A stretch of 64,000 nucleotides of DNA from an uncultured Cohaesibacter sp. (lineage in GTDB: Bacteria > Pseudomonadota > Alphaproteobacteria > Rhizobiales > Cohaesibacteraceae): positions 4,666,501-4,730,500 of the forward strand of contig NZ_OY781114.1 in NCBI RefSeq assembly GCF_963676485.1. The letters run 5' to 3'. Position numbers and translations under genes: made by a program. Shown in pieces: positions 10,747 through 21,118 of the stretch (position 1 is the first letter of the stretch; each line of letters starts with the position of its first letter). The notes below the pieces were generated by a model that saw only the letters and a program-made list of their open reading frames with translations, was not told the origin of the DNA and made no database searches.

Positions 10747-11772
10747 ATGCCAAGGCGTATCAGACTATTTCTTGATATCTGCATTTTCACAGGACTAATC
10801 GCAGGGGCTATCATCTCTGTGTTTGCTCTTTTGGGATCAATCGTCCCGATTCTGGATGTCATCAATCATTTTCAGCTTGTCATCATGGCCCTTGGCCTCT
10901 TAGCTTTGGCGATGAGTTTCGTCTGGCCGAGCACCCTTAAGGCTCTTCAGCGGTTTGGGCGTATGCTCGTCCTGTTTATTCTTTGCTGTTCCGCACTCAT
11001 TTTGGGGCCGGAATATTTGCACCGGCAATCATTCTTCAATGCAGATGCCGCCCAGTCCGGCAGCAGCGCCCGGTCCCCGCTGAAGTTGATGAGTTTCAAC
11101 ATCTATATGGGCACGCATGACAAGAAAGCGCTGGCAAATACCATCATTTCGGCCAATCCGGACGTTGCCGCTTTGCAGGAATATGCGCCCAAGCGCTTTC
11201 GCAACCAACCAGATCTCAAGCGAGCCTATCCTTTTCAGGCCCGCTGCCAATCATGGCGTATCTGCACACTCGCCATCTATTCCAAGCACAAGCTGACCGA
11301 CATCAAATCCTATGACATCGGAACCAAAAACCAGAGAAATCCGTTGCATGGCAAAGTGTTGGCCGCAACAGTTCATCCTGCGAATGCACGTCCGTTCCGC
11401 CTTTATAGCGTTCATCTGGCCTGGCCGTTGCCTCTTGCTGAAAAGCAGGGCCAATTGGCAAAGTTGACGCGCATAATTGACGATGAGAAAACAAAATGGC
11501 CGCTGCAGGTGGTCGCCGGAGATTTCAATTCAACGGGCTGGGCCTTCCGGGTGGATGCGTTTGCCGAGAAAGCGGGCCTTGAGCGCCGTGATCATTTTGT
11601 CCCGACATTCCCCTCTCCGAATTCGCGTATCAAGCATGTGCGCATTCCGGCCTTTTTGAGCCTCGATCACATACTGACCAGCTCTTCGATTGGCGCTGCT
11701 CCTGTAGAGCGCTTCTCGGCCCCCATCGGAGATCATTGGCCCATCATGACCACACTCTATGTGCCACACTAG
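10747..11772 (+). CDS. Endonuclease/exonuclease/phosphatase (EEP) family protein, membrane-anchored
   Basis: The 341-residue product begins with about 100 residues holding three hydrophobic helices, then a catalytic EEP domain. The domain shows LMSFNIYMGTHD (metal-binding Asn), VAALQEYA (catalytic Glu), the LYSVHL strand, VVAGDFNSTGW (Asp-Asn pair) and a terminal SLDHIL / GDHWPI motif with the Asp-His pair. Such proteins are Mg-dependent phosphodiesterases or nucleases. The helices suggest the catalytic domain faces the periplasm, so the real substrate may be a lipid or sugar phosphate. Substrate unknown. The gene converges on parC, sharing a terminator. Confidence 0.85.
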   Translation: MPRRIRLFLDICIFTGLIAGAIISVFALLGSIVPILDVINHFQLVIMALGLLALAMSFVWPSTLKALQRFGRMLVLFILCCSALILGPEYLHRQSFFNADAAQSGSSARSPLKLMSFNIYMGTHDKKALANTIISANPDVAALQEYAPKRFRNQPDLKRAYPFQARCQSWRICTLAIYSKHKLTDIKSYDIGTKNQRNPLHGKVLAATVHPANARPFRLYSVHLAWPLPLAEKQGQLAKLTRIIDDEKTKWPLQVVAGDFNSTGWAFRVDAFAEKAGLERRDHFVPTFPSPNSRIKHVRIPAFLSLDHILTSSSIGAAPVERFSAPIGDHWPIMTTLYVPH

Positions 11773-11786
11773 AAACGAGACATAGA

Positions 11787-11816
11787 AAAACACCGGAGCC
11801 AAGCCCCGGTGTTTTT
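11787..11816. terminator. Bidirectional terminator between the EEP gene and parC
   Basis: AAAACACCGG (11787-11796) and CCGGTGTTTT (11806-11815) form a 10-bp stem with A- and T-runs on both sides, directly between two converging stop codons. Confidence 0.9.
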
Positions 11817-11817
11817 G

Positions 11818-14058
11818 TCAAATTCCGAATTTATTGCTGCGCGGGAAGCCATTTGGCGGCAAGCGCCCTGCCTGCCCTCTCTCGCCAAGCCATTCGGCAA
11901 GATCGTCCAATGAGCGGTGATAGCTGCGGCCGGAGCTGTCTTTCCAAGTCAGCCCCTCTTCACCGGAGAAAGTTATCACGTCTGAAATCCCGCCATCCTT
12001 ATAGCGCTGCAACATGACACCGCGCCCGCGATTCATTTCCGGCAGCTGCTCCGATGGGAAGATCAACAATTTACGGTTCTCGCCGATAACGGCAATTCGG
12101 TCACCTTGAGCCACCTTGCACAGCTTGGCTTCCACTGGTGCGGATACGTTGAGCACCTGTTTGCCCTTGCGCGTGTTGGCAATGAGGCTTTCTTCTTTGG
12201 TGATGAAGCCACGCCCATCGGTTGCCGTTACAAGGAGCTTGCGGTCAGGCACATGCACAAACATGTCCACCACATCCACTCCGGGCTCCATGTCGATCAT
12301 CACACGGATAGGCTCGCCATGACCACGCCCACCGGGTAGCTTGTCGGCTTGCATGGTGAAGAACCGGCCGTTTGTGCCCATAAGCAACAGCTTATCAGTG
12401 GTTTCGGCCTGCACTGCGAATTTGAGCTTGTCACCATCCTTGAAGTTGAGGCTGCTGAGATCGTTGATATGGCCCTTCAAGGCCCTGATCCAGCCCTTCT
12501 CGGAGAGAACCAGCGTAACCGGCTCGCGCTCAACCATGGCCAGATTGATATCTTCGATATCGCGCTCACTGGCTTCGCCAAACTGTGAACGGCGACGGCC
12601 CAACTCGGTATCTGGACCAAAGATCTTGTAGATTTCGCGAATTTCCTTGGCGATGCGCTTCCATTGCAGCTCTTCAGAGCCCAGCATTTCGATCAGCTGG
12701 GCGCGTTCCTTACTGAGATTGTCATGCTCGGTGCGGATCTCCATTTCCTCAAGCTTGCGCAAAGATCGCAGACGCATATTGAGAATGGCTTCAGCCTGAA
12801 TTTCCGACAGGCTAAAGGACCTCATCAACTGGGCCTTGGGCTCATCCTCATAACGGATAATGCGGATCACCTCATCGAGATTGAGATAGGCGATCAGATA
12901 GCCATCAAGCACTTCGAGCCGATGCTCGATTTTGCCAAGGCGATAACGCGACCGACGCTGGAGCACATCCCGACGATGGTCAAGCCATTGGCGCAATACT
13001 TCGCGCAAACCAAGCACCCGAGGCACGTTATGCTCATTGAGCACATTCATGTTGAGCGAGATACGGCTTTCAAGATCGGTCAGCTTGAACAGCGCTTCCA
13101 TCATCAGATCCGGATCAACCGTCCGGTTTTTCGGCTCTAACACGACGCGAATGTCTTCAGCCGATTCATCGCGCACATCAACCAAAAGAGGCAATTTGCG
13201 GTTCTGGATGAGATCGGCAATCCGTTCGATCAGACGCGACTTCTGAACCTGATAGGGTATCTCGGTAACAACGATCTGCCACGCACCACGGTTCAGTTGC
13301 TCTATCTGCCACTTGGCGCGCACCCGGAAGCCGCCGCGCCCTGTTTGGTAGGCTTCAAGGATATGCTCCTTGGGTTCGACGATGATACCTCCGGTTGGGA
13401 AATCCGGCCCGGGCATCAAGTCGAGCAACTTTTCGTCCGTACAATTGGGATATTTGATCAGATGAAGCGAGGCTTCGCATAGTTCGGACACATTGTGCGG
13501 CGGGATAGACGTCGCCATGCCCACAGCAATGCCGTTGGACCCGTTTGCCAGCAGATTGGGAAAGTTCGCCGGCATCACAACGGGCTCTTTGTCCTCGTTG
13601 TCGTAGGTCTCGCGGAAGTCAACAGCATCCTCATCGAGCCCTTGCATCATGAGGCGCGCAACCTCGGTCATGCGGGCTTCGGTGTAACGCATTGCTGCGG
13701 CGCTGTCGCCGTCGATATTGCCGAAGTTGCCCTGTCCATCAACCATGGGGTAGCGCGAGGCAAAGTCCTGCGCCAGACGCACCATGGCATCATACACCGC
13801 GGTATCACCATGCGGGTGATATTTACCGATTACATCACCAACAACACGGGCGGATTTCTTGAAGCCGCCAGAGGGGTCCATCTTGAGCTGCCGCATGGCA
13901 TAGAGGATGCGACGATGCACCGGCTTGAGGCCATCGCGAACATCGGGCAGCGCGCGCTGCGTGATCGTTGACAAGGCGTAAGCAAGATACCGCTCTTCCA
14001 GCGCTTCGCGCAGGTTGATGCTCTCAAACTCGCCAGACTTTACAATTTCGTTTCCCAT
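11818..14058 (-). CDS. parC: DNA topoisomerase IV subunit A
   Basis: The 746-residue product is the breakage-reunion subunit that decatenates daughter chromosomes with ParE. Near the N-terminus are [29 protein letters not shown] and the catalytic tyrosine Y125 in [11 protein letters not shown]. At the quinolone-determining position the residue is Thr86 (HGDT) where E. coli has Ser80, with Asp90 at the Glu84 position. The C-terminal about 250 residues hold the beta-pinwheel repeats, and no GyrA box is seen, which supports ParC over GyrA. parE is not in the window. An intrinsic terminator hairpin lies immediately upstream of the start codon. Confidence 0.95.
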   Translation of the reverse strand: MGNEIVKSGEFESINLREALEERYLAYALSTITQRALPDVRDGLKPVHRRILYAMRQLKMDPSGGFKKSARVVGDVIGKYHPHGDTAVYDAMVRLAQDFASRYPMVDGQGNFGNIDGDSAAAMRYTEARMTEVARLMMQGLDEDAVDFRETYDNEDKEPVVMPANFPNLLANGSNGIAVGMATSIPPHNVSELCEASLHLIKYPNCTDEKLLDLMPGPDFPTGGIIVEPKEHILEAYQTGRGGFRVRAKWQIEQLNRGAWQIVVTEIPYQVQKSRLIERIADLIQNRKLPLLVDVRDESAEDIRVVLEPKNRTVDPDLMMEALFKLTDLESRISLNMNVLNEHNVPRVLGLREVLRQWLDHRRDVLQRRSRYRLGKIEHRLEVLDGYLIAYLNLDEVIRIIRYEDEPKAQLMRSFSLSEIQAEAILNMRLRSLRKLEEMEIRTEHDNLSKERAQLIEMLGSEELQWKRIAKEIREIYKIFGPDTELGRRRSQFGEASERDIEDINLAMVEREPVTLVLSEKGWIRALKGHINDLSSLNFKDGDKLKFAVQAETTDKLLLMGTNGRFFTMQADKLPGGRGHGEPIRVMIDMEPGVDVVDMFVHVPDRKLLVTATDGRGFITKEESLIANTRKGKQVLNVSAPVEAKLCKVAQGDRIAVIGENRKLLIFPSEQLPEMNRGRGVMLQRYKDGGISDVITFSGEEGLTWKDSSGRSYHRSLDDLAEWLGERGQAGRLPPNGFPRSNKFGI

Positions 14059-14073
14059 GCAGGTTGGTTATAG

Positions 14074-14115
14074 AAAAAGGGCGATTCGTGCAATTGTTTG
14101 CATCGCGAATCGCCC
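14074..14115 (-). terminator. Strong intrinsic terminator between recO and parC, 15 nt upstream of the parC ATG
   Basis: On the minus strand GGGCGATTCG (14115-14106) pairs with CGAATCGCCC (14088-14079), with further pairing of TGCAA/TTGCA inside, followed by TTTTTCTA. It would end transcripts arriving from recO. Because its T-run is only about 15 nt from the parC start, parC must use a promoter within or after it, or be read through it. Confidence 0.85.
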
Positions 14116-14325
14116 AGTTTCCTGAGGAATGCGGCTGCAAACAGGGTTTTGACGGTTATCGATACAGCTTACGCCTGTAAGACGGGCTCTTTCCGTTTTG
14201 AAGACACGCGCCCCGCGCTTATTGCTCAGCAACGCCAAGCTGTTTGAAGTCCGCAGTCATATGTTGAGAAATGCCGGTTCTTCCTTGGAAAATGTAACTG
14301 CTTTTTCAGGATGCCAGAATACGGC

Positions 14326-15066
14326 TCAGTCTTCCAGACTCAGGTCCTTGCGCACAACATCAATGAAATTCTTACGCAGCTCTGGGGCTTGGAGCTCCAG
14401 CGGTCGGTAAACATGACGCTCCAGAAAAAAGGACGTAAGAGCAAAGCCCTGAGACAATTCCCCATAGGACACGCGGTTTGATGAAGCCTCACCGCGCAAA
14501 AAAGCTGGCAGGGGTAGCATGCGATCATGATAGGGTTTGCCCGCTTCCGCACAAACCGCCCGGCCCGATTTGGGCGAAACATAAACGAGATCGTCTGTAC
14601 GCCCTGTTGCAGCGCAGCGCTCAAGATCGAGGCCAAAACCGAGTTCGGTCAATAGCGCCAACTCATAGCGCACCATGAGCTCTCCGGCGACATCACCTTC
14701 CTCGAATTCATCCACGATGACATTGAGTGCCTGAAACAGATAGGGATGGGCAACCCGCTCTGGCAGAAGGCGGGTCAGCTCTGCGATAAACTGGATGCCA
14801 TAGGTCCCCAGCGGCAGGGCCATTAATCTGGCGGCACGGGAGGTCAGGAGTTCTGTTGTTATTTGCCCGAGATGATTTTCCAACCTGGCGCGCCAGACCA
14901 CCGAAAGGCTGTTGCCCGGCTGGAGCACGGGCTGTTGACGCCGTGAACTGCCGCCTTTGACAAGCCCCATCACGCGCCCGTGGTTGCGGGTCATCACCTC
15001 CAGCAAAACGGAGGTCTCGCCGTGCTTTTTCGTGCCCAGAATTATCGCTTCGTCTGTCCATTCCAT
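14326..15066 (-). CDS. recO: DNA repair protein RecO
   Basis: The 246-residue product has the RecO N-terminal OB fold beginning MEWTDEAIILGTKKHGE and continuing with HGRVMGLVKGG, then the helical C-terminal part with LLTELGFGLDLERCAATG. RecO works with RecR and RecF to load RecA on single-stranded DNA at gaps. ATG 15066 was chosen because it starts the conserved fold; the 21 codons upstream are not family-like. It follows era with an 88-bp gap on the same strand, the usual alphaproteobacterial order. Confidence 0.92.
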   Translation of the reverse strand: MEWTDEAIILGTKKHGETSVLLEVMTRNHGRVMGLVKGGSSRRQQPVLQPGNSLSVVWRARLENHLGQITTELLTSRAARLMALPLGTYGIQFIAELTRLLPERVAHPYLFQALNVIVDEFEEGDVAGELMVRYELALLTELGFGLDLERCAATGRTDDLVYVSPKSGRAVCAEAGKPYHDRMLPLPAFLRGEASSNRVSYGELSQGFALTSFFLERHVYRPLELQAPELRKNFIDVVRKDLSLED

Positions 15067-15154
15067 GGTGCAAAGATGCTTCTGTTTGACGAAAAAGGGA
15101 AGAACCAATTGCGGTTCTTCCCTTTTCATTCATGCGCTTTGTGTGCCGTCGGGC

Positions 15155-16090
15155 CTAGAGTGGAAAATCGATGCCCATTTCGCGATAGCGCTCAGGATCA
15201 TCAACCCAGCGCTCACGCACTTTAACAAACAGGAACAGATGCACCTTGGTTTCCAGAAGCTCCATCAATTCCTTGCGGGCCGCAGTGGAAATTGCCTTGA
15301 TGGTAGCGCCGCCCTTGCCCAGAACGATCATTTTCTGGTTATCACGCTCCACATAGACCACCTGTTCGATCCTGACAGAACCGTCTTTCTTCTGCTCCCA
15401 TTTTTCGGTCTCAACCGTTGAGGCATAGGGCAGCTCCTGGTGGAGGCGCAAGAACACCTTTTCTCGGGTGATTTCGGCTGCCAGCTGACGCATGGGCAGA
15501 TCGGAGATCATGTCTGCGGGATAAAGCCACGGCCCTTGCGGCATATGATCGGCGAAATAGTCCATGAGATCATCCGTGCGATCCCCGTTCAGCGCCGACA
15601 CCATGAAGGTCTCGTCAAACGCAATGCGCTCATTGAGCTGCTGTGCCAGAGCCAGCAGGCTATCGCGCTTCACCAGATCGATCTTGTTCAGGATGAGAAC
15701 CTTGGGCAGCTTGATATCCTTGAGGCGATCCAGAATATTTTCAATCTGATCCGTTACCCCTTTGCGCGCATCCACGATCATGCCGATGACGTCGGCATCT
15801 TTCGCACCACCCCATGCGGTGTTGACCATGGCGGTTTCCAACCGGCGCTTTGGCGCAAAGATTCCCGGCGTGTCAACAAAGATGACCTGCCTTTCGTCCT
15901 TAAGGGCGATGCCGCGAATGAGCGAGCGCGTTGTCTGAACCTTATGCGTGACGATGGAAACCTTGGAGCCGACCAGTTCGTTGACTAGGGTCGACTTACC
16001 CGCATTGGGTGCGCCAATCAGCGCTACATAACCGCATTTGGTTTCTGTTTCCGGCATGTCACCGGGCATTTGAGAGGATGTATCTGACAT
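15155..16090 (-). CDS. era: GTPase Era, ribosome assembly
   Basis: The 311-residue product has the GTPase motifs G1 GAPNAGKST, G3 DTPG in FVDTPGIF and G4 LNKIDLV in its first half, and a C-terminal KH RNA-binding domain with KGGATIKAISTAARK. Era binds the 3' end of 16S rRNA during 30S maturation. The N-terminal extension of about 20 residues before CGYVALIG is common in Rhizobiales. It lies 60 bp downstream of rnc, whose enzyme acts on the same rRNA precursors. Confidence 0.96.
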   Translation of the reverse strand: MSDTSSQMPGDMPETETKCGYVALIGAPNAGKSTLVNELVGSKVSIVTHKVQTTRSLIRGIALKDERQVIFVDTPGIFAPKRRLETAMVNTAWGGAKDADVIGMIVDARKGVTDQIENILDRLKDIKLPKVLILNKIDLVKRDSLLALAQQLNERIAFDETFMVSALNGDRTDDLMDYFADHMPQGPWLYPADMISDLPMRQLAAEITREKVFLRLHQELPYASTVETEKWEQKKDGSVRIEQVVYVERDNQKMIVLGKGGATIKAISTAARKELMELLETKVHLFLFVKVRERWVDDPERYREMGIDFPL

Positions 16091-16150
16091 AAACGTCCTT
16101 ATGTTTTAGGGGCTCTATTTCAAACCCTTATGAGGTGATCGAAGGGGACG

Positions 16151-16858
16151 TCACTTGACGTCCGCACTCCACTGTCCTTCTCTGACGAGCATCGTCCGGG
16201 CAGCATCCTGCTCGGCTATGCGTTTTGACGGGCCTTTGCCCTGTGCTGGCTTAAGGGTTGCAACCTCGACATTGAGCGTGAATTCCGGCTCATGGTCAGG
16301 GCCGGTGCGTTCCACCAGCCGATAGGTCGGCGGCGGCAACTTGTTGCCCTGAACCCATTCCTGCAGCGTTGTTTTGGCGTCACGAAGCGGGCCGGACCAA
16401 TCCAGCATGCGTCGCTCCCAGTAATGCATCACGATATCGCGCGCTTTCTCGAAACCGCCATCTAGATAGATGGCCCCGATGATTGCTTCGCATACATCGC
16501 CAAGGATCGCTTCCTTTTTGCGACCACCTGCTTGCGCTTCTCCCTCGCCGAGGCGGATATAGGGGCCAAGACCAATTTCTCTGGCAACGTCGGCGCAGGT
16601 TTCATTGCGCACAAGGCCATTGAACCGTCGGGCCAGCTCCCCTTCATCTGCCTTGGGAAAGGCTTTCAGCAACATATCGGCTATTGTGACAGCCAAAACG
16701 CGATCACCAAGGAATTCATGTCGTTGATAAGTTTGATCAACCTGTAAACGCGGTGATGCAACAGTGCTGGAATGGCTTAATGCGCGCTCCAGCTGTGCTC
16801 TGTCCTTGAATTTATAGCCGAGATGCTCTTCCAGTTTCGCCACATCTCTTTTCTTCAT
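16151..16858 (-). CDS. rnc: Ribonuclease III
   Basis: The 235-residue product has the RNase III catalytic signature HEFLGDRVLAVTIADML near residue 48 and the second acidic cluster GDVCEAIIGAIYLDGG near residue 125, followed by a C-terminal double-stranded RNA-binding domain starting at TTLQEWVQGNKLPPPTY. It processes rRNA precursors and double-stranded regions of mRNAs. The gene lies between lepB and era on the minus strand. A 260-bp gap separates it from lepB. Confidence 0.96.
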   Translation of the reverse strand: MKKRDVAKLEEHLGYKFKDRAQLERALSHSSTVASPRLQVDQTYQRHEFLGDRVLAVTIADMLLKAFPKADEGELARRFNGLVRNETCADVAREIGLGPYIRLGEGEAQAGGRKKEAILGDVCEAIIGAIYLDGGFEKARDIVMHYWERRMLDWSGPLRDAKTTLQEWVQGNKLPPPTYRLVERTGPDHEPEFTLNVEVATLKPAQGKGPSKRIAEQDAARTMLVREGQWSADVK

Positions 16859-17118
16859 GTAAACCTAACCTGTTTCCTTCCTTTTTTCACGGCACTTATC
16901 GTTGCTGCTGTGCCTTATATAGAGAATGCCACACAGAGCGTTTCTGCGCGGCATCATTCTCAAAATATGGGCATTCTTTCTTGCGTATCAAGACTGATCT
17001 GTCTGTGCCAATCAGCCCTTTTTCGCAAGGCGTTCGTCACATTTATACAGACAATCAGGAGCGAAGCAACCGCAGGGCCAACTCCGCTCCCATGCCGAAT
17101 ATGCATGCAACGTCGTTT

Positions 17119-17886
17119 CTAGTCGTTGGTATCGGGTTTCAAACTCGTGAACCAGCGCTCCCAGCGCGCAGCGCTTGGCCAACTCCAGATCTCCCAAGGA
17201 GCCTTGCCATCACCAATGGAGAAGAAGATCACCTGCGCCTTACCAACCAGATTTTCAAAAGGCACATAGCCCACATTGCTCAAGACACGACTGTCCGAGG
17301 AATTGTCCCGGTTATCACCCATCATGAAATAGTGGCCTGCTGGCACCTCATAAACCGGCGTATTGTCGAGATAATTGTTATCCGTCAAATTCAGCGTGGT
17401 GTAGCTGACACCATTTGGCAGGGTCTCCCGGAACCGCTCAACCCTTGTTTTGTGCCCCTGCTCGTCTGTATCAATGAAATCTTCGATCCGTTTATGCGGA
17501 ATCGCATTGCCGTTGATATAGAGCTGACCGCCGATCATCTGGATCTTGTCTCCGGGCAAGCCGATGACGCGCTTGATATAGTCAATCGAGGGATCACGCG
17601 GCAATTTGAAGACAACGATGTCTCCTCGCGTAGGCTCGCTGGCAAGGATGCGCCCGGAGAAAAGAGGCAAACCGAACGGCAGCGAATAGCGAGAGTAGCC
17701 ATAGCTATATTTGGAAACGAACAGATAGTCGCCGATCAGAAGTGTCGACTTCATGGAACCGGAGGGTATCGAGAAGGGCTGAAACAGAAGCGTTCGCACC
17801 ACGAGCGCTAGAAGCAGTGCCTGAATAATGACCTTAATGGTTTCCCCAAGGCCACCCTCATTTTCTTTCATGCTATCGTCTGACAC
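17119..17886 (-). CDS. lepB: Signal peptidase I
   Basis: The 255-residue inner-membrane serine protease removes signal peptides from exported proteins. One N-terminal helix (VIIQALLLALVVRTLLF) is followed by the catalytic Ser44 in IPSGSMKSTL. The general-base lysine lies in DYIKRVIGLPGDKI, and the box GDNRDNSSDSR completes the active site. The order lepB-rnc-era-recO is typical of the group. The ATG at 17886 gives a short cytoplasmic N-terminus of about 15 residues. Confidence 0.96.
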   Translation of the reverse strand: MSDDSMKENEGGLGETIKVIIQALLLALVVRTLLFQPFSIPSGSMKSTLLIGDYLFVSKYSYGYSRYSLPFGLPLFSGRILASEPTRGDIVVFKLPRDPSIDYIKRVIGLPGDKIQMIGGQLYINGNAIPHKRIEDFIDTDEQGHKTRVERFRETLPNGVSYTTLNLTDNNYLDNTPVYEVPAGHYFMMGDNRDNSSDSRVLSNVGYVPFENLVGKAQVIFFSIGDGKAPWEIWSWPSAARWERWFTSLKPDTND

Positions 17887-18116
17887 ACTTAATCTCTTTT
17901 CAAATTATGACCGGCGCTTCTTTGCGACAAGACAGGCCGAAGAGCCAAGGCGGGTCACATCCATTCAAATTGGTTCATATTTGGTAATAGCGATACCTTA
18001 CCGCCGATACAATCAAGAAAACACAATGGCGGAAAAGTCTGGCATTCCTGTGTACATATGACAGTATAGGTAAACAACAAGGCTGTTCTCAGGGTCTTTG
18101 TACCCTGATTGTGGCG

Positions 18117-18533
18117 CTATTGTGCTGAAGGCCAGTTTTCCGGGGTTGCTGAAATTATGACATATGCCTGTGCGATCGGATATTCATCGGTGATCGTCAA
18201 ATCGATTTGAGGCACGAATCCGTCAGGGATCATCGACTGCATACGCTCACGCGCCCCATTGGTCAAAACCATGGTCGGTTTGCCCGATGAGAGATTGCTC
18301 ACGCCCATATCCCGCCAAAAGACGCCATGAGACAGCCCTGTTCCCAGAGCCTTGGAACAGGCCTCCTTGGCGGCAAACCGTTTGGCATAGGAAGCAGCGC
18401 GCTGGGCTTTGCGTTCCGAACGGGCGATTTCCTTTTCGGTAAAGACGCGCTGAATAAAACGTTCGCCAAACCGATCGAGTGATTTTTCAATGCGCCTGAT
18501 ATCAATCAGATCATTCCCGGTGCCGATAATCAT
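18117..18533 (-). CDS. acpS: Holo-[acyl-carrier-protein] synthase
   Basis: The 138-residue product transfers 4'-phosphopantetheine from CoA to acyl carrier protein. It begins with [18 protein letters not shown], containing the first metal-binding Asp, and has the second motif [16 protein letters not shown] near residue 54. It lies 89 bp downstream of rsh and upstream of lepB. pdxJ, often next to acpS in other proteobacteria, is absent here. Confidence 0.95.
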   Translation of the reverse strand: MIIGTGNDLIDIRRIEKSLDRFGERFIQRVFTEKEIARSERKAQRAASYAKRFAAKEACSKALGTGLSHGVFWRDMGVSNLSSGKPTMVLTNGARERMQSMIPDGFVPQIDLTITDEYPIAQAYVIISATPENWPSAQ

Positions 18534-18622
18534 GGCCTTGCTTCTGCCTTTCTCTTCTGGCGCCCGCCCCGGTGAGGCCTTGGTTCACTCAAGTGGCAAC
18601 CTAACACATAGCGCCTATTTCG

Positions 18623-20863
18623 TCAGTTGACGCGCCATGCCTTGGATACGGTTTTCTTGCTGCGGATCTGCTCGATAATCCGATTGAGATGATTGAGATT
18701 CCAAACCGACAAATCGATGGTCATCTCGTGGAAGTCATTCATCTGATGCTCCATCTTGATATTCTCGATGTTGCCGTCATTTTCCGCAATCACGTTGGCG
18801 ATGGATGCAAGGCTACCCGGCTCATTGAGGATGGACACCTCGATCCGTGCCGGGAAGCGCTCGGTATTTTCCTCATCAATATCCCAGCGCACATCAAGCC
18901 AGCGCTCCGGCGTGTCTTCAAACTGACTGAGAGCCGGAGAATGAATGGGATAGATGGTCACCCCTTTGCCTGGTGTATGGATGCCGACGATCCTGTCGCC
19001 GGGCACTGCACCACCTTCGGGAGCGAAGGTGACGGGGATATCGGCAGAAAGCCCGCGGATCGGGATAGACCGCTGCCCGGGCTGGTGGGGATGTTTGCCA
19101 TTTTTCTTGCGACCAGAGCCGGGAATGCGGAACTTCATGGCCGAGGCATGAGGCAGGCCAAACCACCCTTCCCCGCGCTCTCCCTCGCTCTGGGCAGCGC
19201 GCTGGTCCTGATAATCCGGGAAGACGGCCTCAATCACCATACGCGACTGAAGCTCGCCACGCCCGACAGCCGCCAACGCATCATCCAGAGATTGAAAGCC
19301 AAGCCGGGACAAGGCGACCTTGATCTGCTCGGCTGAATATTCCTGATCGGCCCGTTTGAATGCATTCTGCAAAATCTGTTCGCCAAGGCCCGCATATTGC
19401 TTGCGCACAGCAGCGCGGGTGGCCTTTCGAATGGCAGCCCGTGCCTTGCCGGTAGCTGCGATATTTTCCCATGCTGGCGGCGGCGTCTGCGCCTTGGAGC
19501 AAATGATTTCAACTTCGTCGCCATTGTTCAGTTCTGTGACCAGCGGCATGACGGCGCCATTGATCTTGCAGCCGATGCAGGTATCCCCGATATCGGTATG
19601 CACTGCATAGGCAAAATCGATGGGAACAGCACCCCGTGGCAGCGCAATGACGCGCCCTTTGGGGGTGAAACAGAAGACCTGATCCTGAAACAACTCAAGC
19701 TTGGTATGCTCGAGAAATTCTTCCGCCGAATTGCCCGACGAGAGAAGCTCGACCGTCTGGCGCAGCCATGAATAGGCATTGCTGTCCTTGGCCAGACGCC
19801 CCAGAGAGCGTCCGCCTTTGGTCTTGCCGGTCACGTCTTTATAGAGAGCATGAGCCGCAACACCATATTCGGCAAACTGATGCATTTGATGGGTTCGGAT
19901 CTGCAGCTCGACGCGCTGGCGCCCCGGCCCGATCACTGTGGTATGGATAGACTGATAATCGTTGGGCTTGGGGGTTGAAACATAGTCCTTGAATCGTCCG
20001 GGAACGCACGGCCAGATAGTATGCACAATGCCAAGCGTTCGGTAGCAAGCCTCGACATCTTCCACCAGCACGCGGAAGGCATAGATATCGGACAATTGCT
20101 CAAATCCGATATTCTGGCGCTGCATCTTGCGGAAAATGGAATAGGCCTTCTTTTCACGTCCGCGAACGGAAGCCTTCAACCCCTTTTCCAGAAAGGTCTT
20201 TTCCAGCTCGCCCTCAATCTCGGAAATGATTGTCTTGTTGCGTTGGCGCACCTCTTCGAGCCGCTCATTGATGGCTTCATAGGCTTCGGGATTGACATAT
20301 TTGAAGGAAAGACCTTCCAACTCCTCGCGAATATCCTGCATGCCCATGCGCTCGGCAAGAGGTGCGTAGATATCGATGGTTTCCTGTGCAATGCGATGGC
20401 GCTTGTGTTCCGGCACATAATGCAAGGTGCGCATATTGTGCAGACGGTCAGCCAGTTTGACGATCAGAACACGCACATCATCGGAGATGGCAAGCAGAAG
20501 CTTCCGGATATTTTCGGCTTGCTTGGTGCGTCGAGATACGAGATCAAGCTGGCTGATCTTGGTCAGCCCTTCCACAAGCTTTCCAATCTCCTCGCCGAAC
20601 ATGGAATCCAGTTCGGTGCGCGTTGCGTCCGTGTCTTCCAGCGTGTCATGCAACAAGCCGACTGCGATGGTTCCGTCATCCAGCCGCAAATCCGTCAAAA
20701 TGCCAGCAACCTCAAGCGGGTGCACGAAATATGGATCACCGGAAGCGCGCTTCTGTTTGCCATGCTTGCGCATGGAATAGACATAAGCCTTGTTCAAAAG
20801 GGCTTCGTCAGCATTGGGATTGTAGCTTACAACTCTTTCGACGAGTTCGTACTGACGCATCAT
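18623..20863 (-). CDS. rsh: Bifunctional (p)ppGpp synthetase/hydrolase (RelA/SpoT homologue)
   Basis: The 746-residue stringent-response enzyme has an N-terminal HD hydrolase domain with H48, H72-D73 in GLLHDTLEDT and VKLADRLHNMRTL. The synthetase domain includes RFKDYVSTPKPNDYQSIHTT. It is followed by a TGS domain (RVIALPRGAVPIDFAYAVHT), a helical part and a C-terminal ACT domain starting near RIEVSILNEPGSLASIA. Both catalytic domains look intact, as expected for the single Rsh of alphaproteobacteria. It is downstream of rpoZ, the classical partner, with a terminator between them. A 315-codon open frame on the opposite strand is a shadow. Confidence 0.95.
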   Translation of the reverse strand: MMRQYELVERVVSYNPNADEALLNKAYVYSMRKHGKQKRASGDPYFVHPLEVAGILTDLRLDDGTIAVGLLHDTLEDTDATRTELDSMFGEEIGKLVEGLTKISQLDLVSRRTKQAENIRKLLLAISDDVRVLIVKLADRLHNMRTLHYVPEHKRHRIAQETIDIYAPLAERMGMQDIREELEGLSFKYVNPEAYEAINERLEEVRQRNKTIISEIEGELEKTFLEKGLKASVRGREKKAYSIFRKMQRQNIGFEQLSDIYAFRVLVEDVEACYRTLGIVHTIWPCVPGRFKDYVSTPKPNDYQSIHTTVIGPGRQRVELQIRTHQMHQFAEYGVAAHALYKDVTGKTKGGRSLGRLAKDSNAYSWLRQTVELLSSGNSAEEFLEHTKLELFQDQVFCFTPKGRVIALPRGAVPIDFAYAVHTDIGDTCIGCKINGAVMPLVTELNNGDEVEIICSKAQTPPPAWENIAATGKARAAIRKATRAAVRKQYAGLGEQILQNAFKRADQEYSAEQIKVALSRLGFQSLDDALAAVGRGELQSRMVIEAVFPDYQDQRAAQSEGERGEGWFGLPHASAMKFRIPGSGRKKNGKHPHQPGQRSIPIRGLSADIPVTFAPEGGAVPGDRIVGIHTPGKGVTIYPIHSPALSQFEDTPERWLDVRWDIDEENTERFPARIEVSILNEPGSLASIANVIAENDGNIENIKMEHQMNDFHEMTIDLSVWNLNHLNRIIEQIRSKKTVSKAWRVN

Positions 20864-21060
20864 GGCGAAGAAGAGACCTCAATTGTTAAGTGCCCGAATC
20901 CATTCGAGCCCATGCAGTTTGTCGCCAAACCAGAAACCGGGACGCTAAAGCTAGAAACTGAAGACTGAGTTCGACTGGCAGGACTATCCCAGAAAGAGCG
21001 AAACCGACTCTAGAACATGCCGGACAGTCAGAATTGCAGAACAAAGTAAAAAAGCCAATA

Positions 21061-21090
21061 AAAAAGGCGGACTTATGTCGCCCGCCTTTT
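21061..21090 (-). terminator. Terminator of rpoZ
   Basis: AAAAAGGCGG (21061-21070) pairs with CCGCCTTTT (21082-21090). Read on the minus strand the hairpin is followed by TTTTTTATTGG, 30 bp after the rpoZ stop codon. It should limit transcription into rsh, so rsh probably has its own promoter in the 20864-21060 gap. Confidence 0.85.
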
Positions 21091-21118
21091 AAAACTCAAG
21101 TCCGAAGCCCTTGTGCGC

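Noticed and set aside
20021..20968. 315-codon open frame on the plus strand opposite rsh
   Set aside because: It is antisense to the conserved HD and synthetase domains of rsh and shows no protein family features.
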